Shown here: positions 38,796 to 48,576 of the stretch, in pieces | Layout of the letters: the number at the start of each line of letters is the position of its first letter | How positions within the stretch are numbered: position 1 is the first letter of the stretch | Assembly (NCBI GenBank): GCA_963813635.1 | Contig: CAWEZO010000002.1 | Span: forward strand, 496,001 to 560,000 | Length of the DNA stretch: 64,000 nucleotides | Reading direction: 5' to 3' | Source of the DNA: JBBRZM01 sp963813635 | GTDB taxonomy: Bacteria; Actinomycetota; Acidimicrobiia; IMCC26256; JBBRZM01 | Program-made: the position numbers and the translations under genes | The notes under the pieces: model-generated | What the model saw: the letters and a program-made list of their open reading frames with translations, nothing else | Database searches by the model: none | What the model was told of the DNA's origin: nothing

Positions 38796-39569
38796 GGCTT
38801 CCGCAGCAGCGCGCTCGACGACTCGTGATCGAGAAACAACGCGGCGTGCGCCGTGCGGCGTAATACCGAGGCGGGGCACCCGGGACGGATCGGCTCTTCG
38901 AGTGCGCGGCGCACCGCGTCGGCTTTGCGCGCCTCCGGCACGATCGCGAGCACCCGTCGTGCTCGAAGGAGCGCCGGGATGGTCACCGTGATCGCATGCG
39001 TCGGCACGTCGGCAATCGCCGCGAAATGGCCCTCGCCCACCTGCTGGCCGCGGCATGCGTCGTCGAGCTCCACCACCTTCACGTCGAGCGGATCGTCGAA
39101 GTCGGCGCCGGCCGGGTCGTTGAACGCGAGGTGCCCGTTCTCACCGATACCGAGGCAGCACACGTCGAGCCGGTGGTCGTGCAGCAGCGCGGCGTACCGC
39201 GCGGCTTCTCGCTCGGGCCCCGCGGCGCGACCGTCGATGAAGTGAAAGTCGGCCGGGTGCATCCGGTCGACGATCCGCTCGCGCATGTACCTGGCGAAGC
39301 CGGCCGGATGCTCTGCGCCCATGCCCGTGTACTCGTCCATGTGGAAGCCCACGACTCGGTCCCATTCGACGTCGCCGCGGGATCCGAGCGCATCGAGGAA
39401 CGCGAGCTGCGAGTTGCCGGATGCGAACATCACGTACGCGACGGCGCGCTCGTGCACCGCCCGCGCGGATCGCCTGCGCGGCATGACTCGCTGCCAGTGC
39501 AGCAAGCTCCGACGCGCTCTCGAGCACGAAGACCTGGAGCTCGCCGACGGTGAAGTCTCCCGCCGCCAT
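38792..39569 (-). CDS. nagB: Glucosamine-6-phosphate deaminase-like protein, one frameshift
   Basis: About 259 residues from ATG 39569 (AGGAG seven bases upstream). VVGFHMDEYTGM, the active-site GIGENGHLAFNDP and HAITVTIPALLRARRVLAIVPEARKADAV (quoted in parts) match NagB, which converts glucosamine-6-phosphate to fructose-6-phosphate and ammonia. The first ~36 codons are in another frame; one extra G in GCGCGGGCGG near nt 39465 explains it. Its presence implies catabolism of amino sugars. Confidence 0.82.
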
Positions 39570-39581
39570 CACCTCGCTCCT

Positions 39582-40959
39582 TTACGCGAACTGAGGAAGC
39601 CAGCGCTTCGTCGCGTCGAGCATCTCGTCGGTCAACTGCTGGAGACGGTCGTAGTCGATGCGGCCGGCCAGCGGGTCGACGAGCATGGCTTCGAACACCT
39701 TGTCGCGATCGCCGGCGACCGCGGCTTCGACCGCGAGCTCTTGCGACGCCGAAACCCGTTTGAGGAAGGCGGCCAGTACCTGAGGAAGCTGCACGACGTC
39801 GGCTCCGCGCACGCCCGCGTCGTCGGCGACACACATGCTCTCGACCACAACGCCGTCGGGCAGGTCGGCCACCTGGCCCGCGTTCGGAATGTTGAGCGGG
39901 AACGCACGCGGATGGCCGCCGCGGAACGAATCAATCAGCCCGGCGACCATCTCGCCCGACGGCATGCTCGACACCTCACGTTCGGAGAGCATCGCCTCGA
40001 ACTCGGCGATGTAGCGCCCCTGCCAGTACTCGCGTTCCTCGATCGAGGTGAGTGAGACGCCCCACCGCTCGCCCCAATCCGACTCCTCGGTGAGGAAACC
40101 GGGAAAGAACTCGACGAGATGGCGGTCACCGGCTGCCGGAAGCACCCCGAAGCGCCGGAAGAACTCGAGCTTCACCTTGTTGTGGTGCAGGAGGTCACCC
40201 TTGGTCCACTCGGGGCCCTCGGAGATCTTCTCGTGGCCGAGGCCCTCGGGGAACGGCATCGACAACGGCTCGGCCACGCGTGTGCTCCTGATTGTCAAGC
40301 AGGTCGCGCAGCTGCGCGAGGCCGTCCGCGCCGTCGATGTCGAGCTCGGTGATGAAGGGCAGGTGGTTGACACCGGCGACGGTCGGACGGATCTTCATGA
40401 AGTTGGCGTCGAGCAGCAGCGACAGGATGAACTGACAGATCGTCACCTCGTGGCACAGCCCGATCGTCGTGATCGAGGTCTCCCTCGTCACCGCTCGGCA
40501 CAACGTCGTCATCGGGTTGGTGAGATTGAGCATCCACGCATCGGGACACTGCTGCTCCATGTCACGCGCGAGATCGAGCAGGATCGGGATGTTGCGCTGA
40601 GCGCGGATGATGCCGCCGGGCCCGACCGTGTCGCCCACCGACTGGCGGATGCCGTAGCTCTCGGGGATCGACACGTCGAGATTCATGCTCTCGAACCCAC
40701 CGGTCGAGATGACCACGACCACATACTCGGCGCCGTCGAGTGCCTCGCGCTGGTCGGTCGTGCCCCGGGCCGTCATGCCGACACCGCGAATTGATGCGAT
40801 GTGGTGGACCAGGTCGACCATGCGCGGGATGGGCTCCGGGTCGATGTCTTCGAGCACGATCTCCGCGTCGTGGAGCGAGGGCGTGTTGACGAGATCCACC
40901 AGCAGCTTCGGCGTCCACTGGTAGCTGCCCCCACCGATGATCGTGAGACGCGGTGCCAT
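39582..40959 (-). CDS. GH4 family 6-phospho-glucosidase, one frameshift
   Basis: About 458 residues from ATG 40959. NAD- and metal-dependent GH4 features: LTIIGGGSYQWTPKLL (nucleotide-binding start), VVVVISTGGFE, NLTNPMTTLCRAV, GLCHEV with the metal-binding Cys and GVNHLPF with the metal His. After nt ~40280 the frame shifts, consistent with loss of a CG pair, and continues VAEPLSMPF to the end. GH4 enzymes hydrolyse alpha- or beta-linked (often phosphorylated) disaccharides by a redox elimination mechanism. Downstream nagB suggests amino-sugar or glycoside use. Confidence 0.83.
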
Positions 40960-41010
40960 GGGCGTGCGGTCCTCCGATGACGTGAGTGTCAGGAATCGAA
41001 GCTACTCGGC

Positions 41011-41482
41011 TCACGCTCGTAACGCGACAGCGACCTCGATCTCGACCGAAGCGCCCCGCGGCAACGCGGCGACGCCGATCGCCGAGCGTGAGTGCCGGCC
41101 CGCATCGCCGAACACGGCGTGGAGGAGTCGACTCGCGCCGTCGATGACCGCGGGTTGCGCACGAACCCCGGGGCGCTGGCGACGAAGCCGAGCACGGTGA
41201 GCACCCGCTCGATCCGGTCGAGGCTGCCGAGCTCGGCCCGCAAGACCGACGAACGCGTTGCGCGCGCACCAGCTCGCGGCCTCGGCGCCCTCCTCGATCG
41301 TGACCGTCGTGCCGAGCACGCCCGGATGCACGAGTTGCGCCGTCGAGCCCGCGCGCGAGCTGGCCCGACGTCCGCGCGATCCCGCCGTGGACGACGACTG
41401 CGTCGAGCGGTTCGTGCGGCGGGTACGGGCCGGGCAGCTCGAGGCCGAGCTCACGCAGGCGTGCTTCGACGGCATCGGTCAT
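41011..41482 (-). CDS. RidA/YjgF-family protein, at least three frameshifts
   Basis: From ATG 41482: MTDAVEARLRELGLELP, HGGIARTSGQLARG, then in changing frames VHPGVLGTTVTIEEGAEAA, LDRIERVLTVLGFVASAPGF, RLLHAVFGDAGRHSRSAIGVAALPRGASVEIEVAVAL. The last piece is the RidA signature (RxxxGVxxLPxxxxVExE). RidA proteins hydrolyse reactive enamine/imine intermediates or bind small metabolites. Shifts at nt ~41345, ~41240 and ~41155 are each single-base repairs. Confidence 0.7.
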
Positions 41483-42561
41483 GGTGCCGCCCGAGCGTGC
41501 GGTCGTCAATCGGTTGATGCCCGAGGTGGCGGTCGAGGAACGGGTAGGCGCGCTCGCCGTTCCAGTGGTGGCCGCCGTCGAACACGTCGTGCTCGAGTCG
41601 CGTCGGCGGGCACCGAGTGCGTCGTAGACCCCCGCCAGCGGTCGCGAGCTCCCGGGCGGCGACCACGACCGGGAAGAGGACGTCGTCGCTGCCGGTCTCG
41701 ACGAGCAGCGGGCGCGGCGCGACCAGCGCTCCGAGGTCGACGTGCTCGAGCGCGCCGAGCATCCCGGGGAGCACCTGCGATCCGCACATGTTCCACGGCA
41801 CCCGGTGCGCCGCCTTCCACGAGCGAGAAGTAGCCGCTCACGACCGCCGCCGCGACCCGCTCGTCGATCGCGGCGAGGAACAGCGTGCATCGTGGCGCCG
41901 TACGAGAAGCCCGACCACCCCGATGCGGCTCGGGTCGACGAGCGGATGGTCGCGCGAGCACGTCGAGCGCACGCGCGAGGTCCCAGAGGTTCTGCGCGAG
42001 CGGGTTGCGCGCCGGCCATCGACCGCGTGCACGAGGTTGACGTCGCAGTGGTACTTGTCCGGCGGCTGCCAGTCGGCCCGCTCACCGAAGCAGCGCAGGT
42101 CGGGGGCGAGCACCACGTAGCCCGCGCTCGGCGAGCTGATGCGCGTAGTCGCCGTGGTGCTCGGCGATCGCGGCCCGCGAGCTCCGGTCGCCGTCGTCGA
42201 GGCCGCACACCTCGCCTTGCCGGGACCGTGGCCGTGCGATCGCGAGGACCGCGGGCCCGGGCTCGGTGCGGTCGTGCGGAACGAGCAGGTACGCGGGCAC
42301 GCGACATCGTCGCCTCGATGTCGAACACGACGCGATCGCGCCGGTACGGTGCCGCATCCTCCGACTCGAGCACCTCGAGCTCGAGCGGCACGGGCTCGGG
42401 GGTCGGGCCGAGCATCTCGAGCAGCCGGCGCGCGGGTGCGCGCTCGCGCCACGACCGGAACGCATCGAGATCGTCGGCGCGGACGAGCGGGCAGGGATCG
42501 GCAGGACTCGACGGCCGCCGAGTTGCAGCATCCACGACGCCCACGGCGAGAAGTTGCGCAC
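41451..42561 (-). CDS. Acetyl-xylan-esterase-like alpha/beta hydrolase, many frameshifts
   Basis: Pieces in successive frames reconstruct an esterase: SVPAYLLVPHDRTEPGPAVLA, the region after GYVVLAPDLRCFGERADW, KYHCDVNLVHAV, DPSRIGVVGFSYGATM (nucleophile elbow Ser), RPLLVETGSDDVLFP (acid loop) and HDVFDGGHHWNGE with the catalytic His. These are typical of the 7-O-acetylesterase/dienelactone-type fold found in polysaccharide clusters. Boundaries are approximate: GTG 42561 is the best start, and the 3' end overlaps RidA by ~30 bp in the frame followed. More than five indels lie in 1.1 kb. Confidence 0.65.
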
Positions 42562-43328
42562 GTCGGCCGGCCACGGCGCCGGCAGCCCTACGCAGCCCGC
42601 GCCCAGCGCCCACTCGAGGCCGCCGACGAGGTGCCGGAGGTACGCCGGGCTCTCCCACGCGCCGGGGAAGTGCCCGAGGCTCGTCGAGAACACCCGGCCG
42701 CCACCCTCCGGTGAAGCACCACGAGAGCGGAAAGCCGAACGGGCGGCTGCTTGGCACCGCGGCGCGTCGAGGTCGAGCTGGCCGAGCGGGCACGCGCAGC
42801 AGCACCCGCGCGTCGGGTCGGAGATCGCGGAACTGGTACACCTCGTCGTGCCAGCGCCACACGGCGCCGAGATGCGCGGTCGCGGGATGGTCGGGCTCGA
42901 CGACCTCGAGCGTCGAACGTCTGGGTCCACGGGTGGCCGTCGAAGCGCGCGCCGACGATCGCGCCGTAGTCGTCCCAGCCGTAGCACGAGTCGGTCGCGG
43001 AGTGGATCGCCAGCACCGCGAGATCGCCGGCGCGCAGCCGGTCGAGCGATCGCTGCGCTGCTGCCTCGCTCCACGGCGTCTCACCGATGGTGAAGAGCGG
43101 CGCACCGCGGGCACGGTCGAGGTCACCGGGTCGAGCGCGCGCGCACGTCGTCGACGCGTCGAGCCGGCCAGCCCGTGCGATCTCGGCAACTTGCGCGACA
43201 CCCGCCGCGGCCTGGTCGAGCACGCCGTGCACGCCCGCCGGACCGTCGCCGTACGGCGCGACCTGCGTGACGAAGAGCAAGTCGCGGTGCCGTCGGCGCG
43301 ACTCGCGGTGGCGGTCAGGGCCGCTCAC
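42562..43328 (-). CDS. ThuA-like protein, many frameshifts
   Basis: Reconstructed from three frames: LLFVTQVAPYGDGPAGVHGV, RLRAGDLAVLAIHSATDSCYGWDDYG, RFDGHPWTQTF, HLGAVWRWHDEVYQFRDLRPDARVLL, FPLSWCF and GGGRVFSTSLGHFPGAWESPAYLRHLVGG. The last is the hallmark of ThuA/trehalose-utilisation domains (glutamine-amidotransferase-like fold), which occur with Gfo/Idh oxidoreductases and sugar hydrolases. Start GTG 43328 falls within the palindrome and is uncertain; the end is also approximate. Confidence 0.65.
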
Positions 43329-43345
43329 CGTATGGAGCGGCCCTG
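43316..43345. promoter_or_regulatory. Palindrome between divergent sugar-utilisation arms
   Basis: CAGGGCCGCTC and GAGCGGCCCTG form a perfect 11-bp inverted repeat with an 8-bp spacer, in the region where the ThuA gene (minus) and the dehydrogenase gene (plus, 43414) diverge. The size and location suit an operator for a dimeric LacI- or GntR-type repressor. No such regulator gene is in the cluster. Confidence 0.5.
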
Positions 43346-43413
43346 ATAGCGTCAAGACCCCTGGCGCCGGCCAGGATGCTGTCACTGTCGTCGCCGACGC
43401 GTGGAGGTCGGCC

Positions 43414-44357
43414 ATGAAGCTCGGTTTCATCGGGCTCGGCGCCATGGGCCTGCCCGATGACCCGGCACCTCGTCGAGGCCGGTCACCAGGTGACGGTCGC
43501 GTCGCGCAGCCGCGGCCCGATCGACGCCGCCGTCGCCGCGGGCGCGATCGAGGGCGACGGGCCGCGCGGCGTCGTCGACGCGAGCGAGATCACGCTCCTG
43601 TGCGTGCCCAACTCGCCCGAGGTCGTCGAGGTCCTCGACGCCGCGCTGCCGGCGCTCGGGCCGGGCAAGATCGTCGTCGACACGCTCGACCATCGACCCC
43701 GAGGTCGAGCGCGCCCAGCACGCGCGGGTCACGGCGACCGGCGCCGGCTACCTCGAGGCGCCGCTCTCGGGCGGCACCGTCGGCGCGCGAGAACGGCACG
43801 CTCACGCTCATGGTCGGCGGCGACGCCGCCACGCTCGACGCGGCGCGCCCGGCGCTCGAGCCCGTTCGCCGGGCTGATCGTGCACGTCGGCGGCCCGGGC
43901 ATGGGCCAGGTCGTGAAGCTCTGCAACAACCTCGATCTACGCCGCGCAGATGCTCGCGACCGCGGAGGCGACGGTGATGGCCGAGCGAGGCCGGCGTCGA
44001 CCTCGCGCAGCTCTACGAGGTGCTCACCCACTCGACGCGGCGACTGCGTCGCGGTGCGCACGCGCACTCCCGGTCGGAGGGCGTCGTCCCCGACAGCCCG
44101 GCGTCGAACGGCTGGACGCCCGGCTTCATGACCGACCTCATGGCCAAGGACCTCGACCTCGCGATCGGGTACGCCGCCGCGCACGCGCAGCACCGCTGCT
44201 CACGTCGGGGCTCGTGCGCCAGCTCCTCGGCGCGGCGAGCGAGGCCGGCTACGGCCGCGAGGACTTCTCGGCGCTCGGCCAAGATCGTCCGCGCAGCTCG
44301 CGGGGGTCTCGTGGCCGAGGTGACGGTGTCGTCACCGGCACACCGGTGCCGGCGTGA
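43414..44357 (+). CDS. 3-hydroxyisobutyrate dehydrogenase-like NAD-dependent enzyme, seven or more frameshifts
   Basis: ATG 43414 starts KLGFIGLGAMGLP, the GxGxMG nucleotide-binding motif. Then TRHLVEAGHQVTVASRSRG, ITLLCVPNSPEVVEVL, APLSGGT, LTLMVGG, GGPGMGQVVKLCNN (catalytic Lys) and SNGWTPGFMTDLMAKDLDLAI follow in shifting frames. Members reduce tartronate semialdehyde or oxidise beta-hydroxyacids, fitting sugar-acid catabolism. Seven consecutive breaks between 43456 and 44036 can each be repaired by deleting one C. Its stop overlaps the kinase start as GTGA. Confidence 0.72.
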
Positions 44358-45803
44358 CGCACCGTTCTGACGCTCGATCTCGGCACGAGCGCGACGAAGG
44401 CCGCGTTGTGGTCCGGCTCGGAGCTGGTCGCCATCGGGCGGGGCCCACTCGCCACCACGCACCCACAATCGGGGTGGGCGGAGCAGGAACCTGAGGCGTG
44501 GTGGAGCTCAGTGGTCGACGTGTGCACCGAGCCGCGTGCCCTTGCGCCCGAGACCTACTCGCGAATCGAGGCTGTCGGCTTTGCGGCCGCACGCGAGACG
44601 TTCGCGCTGTTCGACGAGGCGCTCCGACCGCTCGGACCGGGCATCTTGTGGTCCGATCAGCGTGCCGGCGCACACGTCGAGCGGTTCGGTGAGCCGTCAG
44701 TGTTCCGGTCGGCGACGGGTGTGGTGCTGAACGGCGCGAGCTGCGTAGTCAAGCTGGCGTGGGTTGCAGAGCATGAACGCGACCGCTTCGCGGCTGCCCG
44801 CTGGGTTCTTGCGCCGCGCGACTTCGTGCGTCGCGCGGTTGCTCGGCGACGACGTCGTGACAGACCCGACGCTCGCGTCGCGAACCGGGTGTTACCGGCT
44901 CGACGGCGGCGCGCCGATCACGCGGAGTTCATGGGCGAACGCCTGCCTCGCATCGTCCCCTCGGCAAGCGCGTTGCGAACCGCGAGTGCGAGCACGACCG
45001 CGAGCGAAGCGATGGCCGCACTCGCGCTCGGCTCGTCGACCGCGATCGTGGTCGGTGCGGGCGACCGCGCGTGCGAGGTGCTGGGTGTCGGGCGCGAGCC
45101 CAACGATGCCGATGGTGTCGTGGGGCACGACGACGAATGTCTCGATACCGGTTTCTGAAGACGGCACGGCGGCCGGCGCCGCCGCTCTGTCACGGGGGGC
45201 GCTCGACGGTCTTGTGCTCGAGGCCGGACTGTCGGCGAGTGGCGCCGCGTTCGGCTGGCTCGCGCGCCTCACCGGATGGCATCACGACGCGCTGTTCGAC
45301 GGCGCGGCAGAGGTGGCACCCGGTGCGGACGGCCTGCACGCGCTGCCCTGGTTCCATGGCGCGCGGGCGCCGTGGTGGCAGCCCGACGCCCACGCCGCGT
45401 TCGTTGGCTTGACCGCCGGCCACGGGCCGGCTGAGCTGGCCGCGGGCTCGTCGAAGCGGTCGCCCTCGACGTGGCTCGTTGCGTCGAGCTTGTCGCGCCC
45501 GACGCCACGGACCTTGCGCTCGCGGGCACCGGCGCGGGGGCCGGCCTCTGGCGATCGATCCTCGCGGCGGCGTGTCACCGTCCCACTGTTCGACGCGCGC
45601 TCGACCAGGCCGCGTCTGTCGGCGCGCGGCTCATCGTCGCCGCCGCGTGCGACGAAACGCTCGACCTCGGCGCCGTGAATCCGATCATCGAGCGACTTCA
45701 GCCCGACCCCATGCTCGTCGACAGTTACAAGCGGCAACGGGCCACATCAGAGGCCGTGGCGGCGGCCGTTCTCGCACTCGAGACCGGCATGGGCGGGGGC
45801 TGA
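44354..45803 (+). CDS. FGGY-family carbohydrate kinase, several frameshifts
   Basis: From GTG 44354 (after removing one C near nt 44360) the protein reads TVLTLDLGTSATKAALW, the FGGY phosphate-1 loop, then GWAEQEPEAWW, GILWSDQRAG, VVKLAWVAEHE, GDDVVTDPTLASRTGCYRL, MVSWGTTTNVSIP and, in the C-terminal domain, LPWFHGARAPWW and LALAGTGAGAGLWRSILA. About 480 residues, normal for xylulokinase-like enzymes. Breaks at ~44360, ~44830, ~44920, ~45095 and ~45460. It would phosphorylate the pentose or ketose released by the cluster. Confidence 0.75.
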
Positions 45804-45871
45804 CGGGCGTGGTCCGATTTGTCGGAAATACTGCTATCCTTGGAGCTTCTACAGCCGGCAGGGGATTCTCG

Positions 45872-47314
45872 GTGACACACAAGCACAACGCACGGCTCCG
45901 CCGTTCGCTCGTCGGGGTGATGGCTCTTGCGGTCGCGCTCGCCGCGAGCACCAGCGCCGCGGTGCCGGTGGGGGCCGCACCGGGCCGAGCTACTGCCGAC
46001 TGGGATGGCTTTTCGTTGCCCATCGCCACGCGTGTCGCGCAGTTCCGCGGGCTCGCCTGGAAGCATCCGGTGCAGGTCGATCAGTTCGATGACGTCGCGT
46101 TCGAAATCCGACAAGCGTCGGCAGGCCACTTCCAGAGTCCCGACCAACGGACACATGAGCAGCACACGATCGCCGAGCTCCACGCGCTCGGGCTGCTCGG
46201 CGACAACATTCTGATCAGCGACGACCTAGGACCGCTCGGCGACGGCACCGCGCTCGCGTTCTACGACCCCATCAACGACGTCGTCACGGTGCGTTCCGCC
46301 ATTCCGGAAGAGGTCCGAAGAGTCGTCGTCGCGCACGAGCTGGTCCACGCGCTCGACGAGCAGTACTTCAGCATCCGCGCCCTGCAAGACGGCGCCACCA
46401 CGACCGAAGGCACGCTCGCGACGAAGTCACTCATCGAGGGTGATGCGGTGCGGATCCAGCACCTGTACGCCATGAGCCTCCCGCGAGCCGATCGCGCCAC
46501 GCTCAACAAGGCGTACGACGCCTGGCAGAACAATTTCGTGGCGCCTTCTCGTTTCGGCGGCAACGCCGAGATCCTCCAAGCCACCGAGTTTGCCCCGTAC
46601 CTGTTGGGCAACTCGTTTGTGCGAAACGCGGCCGCCGTAGGCGGCAACAAGAGCGCCGACAAGCTCTTCGCCGCGCCCGTCATGAGCACGCACCAGCTGT
46701 TCGAGCCCCAGGCCGCGACGACCAACGAGCAGCCCGTCGTCGTCGCGCCGCCGGTCGCGCACCCCGGTGAGGAAGTGCTCGAGCCCGCGGGGTCCTTTGG
46801 TCAGCTGCTCCTCTTCTTGGTGTTGTCGAGCCGGGTCGATTGGAACCTGGCCCTCACCGAGGCCGATCGGTGGGCCGGCGACTCGGCGATCCTCGTCAGC
46901 AAGTTCGGCGTGTCGTGTGTCCGGGCCCGGTTCGCCACCCACCATGCGGGCGACTTGATCAAGCTGGCCGGCAACCTCGCCGACTGGGCCGACGCCTTGG
47001 GCAGCGAGGCCAGCACCACGATCTCGCGCAGCCGCACCTGGGTGCAGCTCGACGCGTGCCACCAAGGCGTGGTGACCAACCCGGCGCAGGGCAAGATCAA
47101 GTACGCCGTGCAGGCGGCCGCCCTCCGCTCTGCCGTCTCGGCGCAGATGCTCGAGCAGCACAAGAGCCCGGCGGCGGCCGAGTGCATCGGCACTGCGGTC
47201 GCCACCGGCAACGCCGCGCTGGTCGAGGCGACGGATCAGAACCAGATCGCCAGCGCTGATGCGGTGAGCGGTGTGAGCTCCGCCATCAAATCGGCGGAGC
47301 TGTCCTGTCACTAG
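45872..47314 (+). CDS. Exported HExxH metallopeptidase-like protein
   Basis: 480 residues from GTG 45872 with AGGGGA upstream. A Sec signal (RRSLVGVMALAVALAASTSA) ends in an alanine-rich cleavage region. The mature protein has VVAHELVHALDEQYF, a zincin HExxH followed by the DEQYF seen in exported actinobacterial and chloroflexal proteins, and IEGDAVRIQHLY ~55 residues on, whose Glu could be the third ligand. The C-terminal half is helical with five cysteines and no assigned domain. A secreted or periplasmic protease is likely. Intact, unlike the sugar cluster just upstream. Confidence 0.72.
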   Translation: MTHKHNARLRRSLVGVMALAVALAASTSAAVPVGAAPGRATADWDGFSLPIATRVAQFRGLAWKHPVQVDQFDDVAFEIRQASAGHFQSPDQRTHEQHTIAELHALGLLGDNILISDDLGPLGDGTALAFYDPINDVVTVRSAIPEEVRRVVVAHELVHALDEQYFSIRALQDGATTTEGTLATKSLIEGDAVRIQHLYAMSLPRADRATLNKAYDAWQNNFVAPSRFGGNAEILQATEFAPYLLGNSFVRNAAAVGGNKSADKLFAAPVMSTHQLFEPQAATTNEQPVVVAPPVAHPGEEVLEPAGSFGQLLLFLVLSSRVDWNLALTEADRWAGDSAILVSKFGVSCVRARFATHHAGDLIKLAGNLADWADALGSEASTTISRSRTWVQLDACHQGVVTNPAQGKIKYAVQAAALRSAVSAQMLEQHKSPAAAECIGTAVATGNAALVEATDQNQIASADAVSGVSSAIKSAELSCH

Positions 47315-47338
47315 GTCAGCGTCCGGCATGGCAGTGTG

Positions 47339-47411
47339 CTCCGGGGGCGGGACTTGAACCCGCAACATCCTGATTAACAGTCAAGCGCTCTGCCAATTGA
47401 GCTACCCCGGA
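47339..47411 (-). tRNA. tRNA-Asn(GTT)
   Basis: 73 nt on the minus strand: acceptor TCCGGGG/CCCCGGA, D-arm TAGCTCAATTGGCAGAGC, anticodon loop CTGTTAA giving GTT (Asn), T-arm GCGGG-TTCAAGT-CCCGC, discriminator G. No attachment repeat was seen near it. Confidence 0.93.
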
Positions 47412-47508
47412 ATGGCGGTTCGATAGTAGAGCACGCCGGAACCCGTCACGGCGCGAAACCCGGCTGTCGGCCTGCACAACCGGAGCGAGATGAGGTATTA
47501 CTAGCGGC

Positions 47509-47745
47509 ATGCGATTTCGACTCGGTCTCGTCGCCGGCTTCGCGGTCGGCTACTACCTCGGCGCCAAAGCAGGCCGGGAGCGTTACGAGCAGCTGCGCGA
47601 GTGGGCCGGGAAGGTCGGCGACACGCAGCCGTTCGAGAAGGCGCGGGCAGCACTCGAGCTCGCACTCGAACGCGTTCGTCCGGAGCAGCCCGAGGCGTCG
47701 GTGATGTTCGTCGAAGAGGTCGACATCACCACGTCGTCGAACTAG
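47509..47745 (+). CDS. Small YtxH-like membrane-associated protein
   Basis: 78 residues: a short N-terminal hydrophobic segment with Gly zipper (LGLVAGFAVGYYLGAKAG) followed by a charged amphipathic helix (RERYEQLREWAGKVG) and an acidic tail. This is the layout of YtxH-type proteins, often envelope-stress related and widespread in actinobacteria. ATG 47509 has no strong ribosome site. Confidence 0.65.
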   Translation: MRFRLGLVAGFAVGYYLGAKAGRERYEQLREWAGKVGDTQPFEKARAALELALERVRPEQPEASVMFVEEVDITTSSN

Positions 47746-47775
47746 CTCACGCGCCTTCGCTCGACCGCTTCTCGT

Positions 47776-48576
47776 TCAGCGCTTCTCGGCTACCAGCAGG
47801 GTGTAGCCCGCGATTCCGTCTCGAACCGCGCGCGCAGCGTGCGCCGTGCGCCGGAGCGCGAGCTCGAAGTCAACGTCGGCGAGCGCGGCAACCTTTGCGA
47901 TATGGAAGGCCCGGAGCCGCGCGTCGATCTGGTCGATCATCTGTGCCAGTGCGTCGTCGTGGGACTCGCGCATCGTGACGACGAGCCCCGCTGCCGCAAG
48001 CAGCTGCACGTACTCGTCTACGGGGCGGGCGTCGGCAAGGCAGGCAACCCAGCCGGCTAATGACTGCAGCTCCGCGTCGAGGCGCTTCGGATCGAGCGCG
48101 ACGTCGGTGATGCCGATCCGCCCACCCGGCTTCAGCACGCGCGCCATCTCCGCCGCGGCCGTGGCCTTGTCGGGGAACGTGCAGAACGCACATTCACAGA
48201 CCACGGCATCAACCGATTCATCGGGCAACGGCAACCGCTCCGCGTCACCCACGTGGAACTGCGCCACGTCGTCGAGTCCCTGCTCGGCCGCCTTGGCGTT
48301 GGCGGCCGCGACCGCCTGGTCGCCGAGGTCGACACCCTCGACGGCAACGCCGAACTCCGCGGCGAGGAGGAACGCCGTGGTGCCGGGCCCGCTCGCGACG
48401 TCGAGCACCCGCTCACCCCGCCGGAGCGCGAGTGCCCCCGCGAGCCGGCGGGTGAGGCCGAGCCCACCCGGGTGGTAGCTGTCGCCGAGGATCAGCGCGA
48501 CCGCGTCGCGCTGATACGCGTTCGCACAACAGAGCTTCAGCTCCTCTGCCGCCGGGATCGGGTCGGCGACGCTCAA
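47776..48576 (-). CDS. Class I SAM-dependent methyltransferase with N-terminal Cys pair
   Basis: 266 residues from TTG 48576, which overlaps the radical SAM stop (TTGA), so translation is coupled. A conserved opening LKLCCANAYQRDAVALILGDSYHPGGL precedes motif I VLDVASGPGTTAFLLA, motif II VEGVDLG, and CAFCTFPDKATAAAEMARVLKPGG. Overall it resembles ArsM-like methyltransferases, with adjacent cysteines near the N-terminus that could bind a metal, arsenic or sulfur species. The substrate is unknown; obligate pairing with the radical SAM gene suggests two steps in one pathway. Confidence 0.75.
   Translation of the reverse strand: MSVADPIPAAEELKLCCANAYQRDAVALILGDSYHPGGLGLTRRLAGALALRRGERVLDVASGPGTTAFLLAAEFGVAVEGVDLGDQAVAAANAKAAEQGLDDVAQFHVGDAERLPLPDESVDAVVCECAFCTFPDKATAAAEMARVLKPGGRIGITDVALDPKRLDAELQSLAGWVACLADARPVDEYVQLLAAAGLVVTMRESHDDALAQMIDQIDARLRAFHIAKVAALADVDFELALRRTAHAARAVRDGIAGYTLLVAEKR

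Noticed and set aside
35160..45803. Programmed ribosomal frameshifting or recoding as explanation of the breaks
   Set aside because: Sites are too many, lack slippery heptamers and downstream pseudoknots, and occur in unrelated genes.
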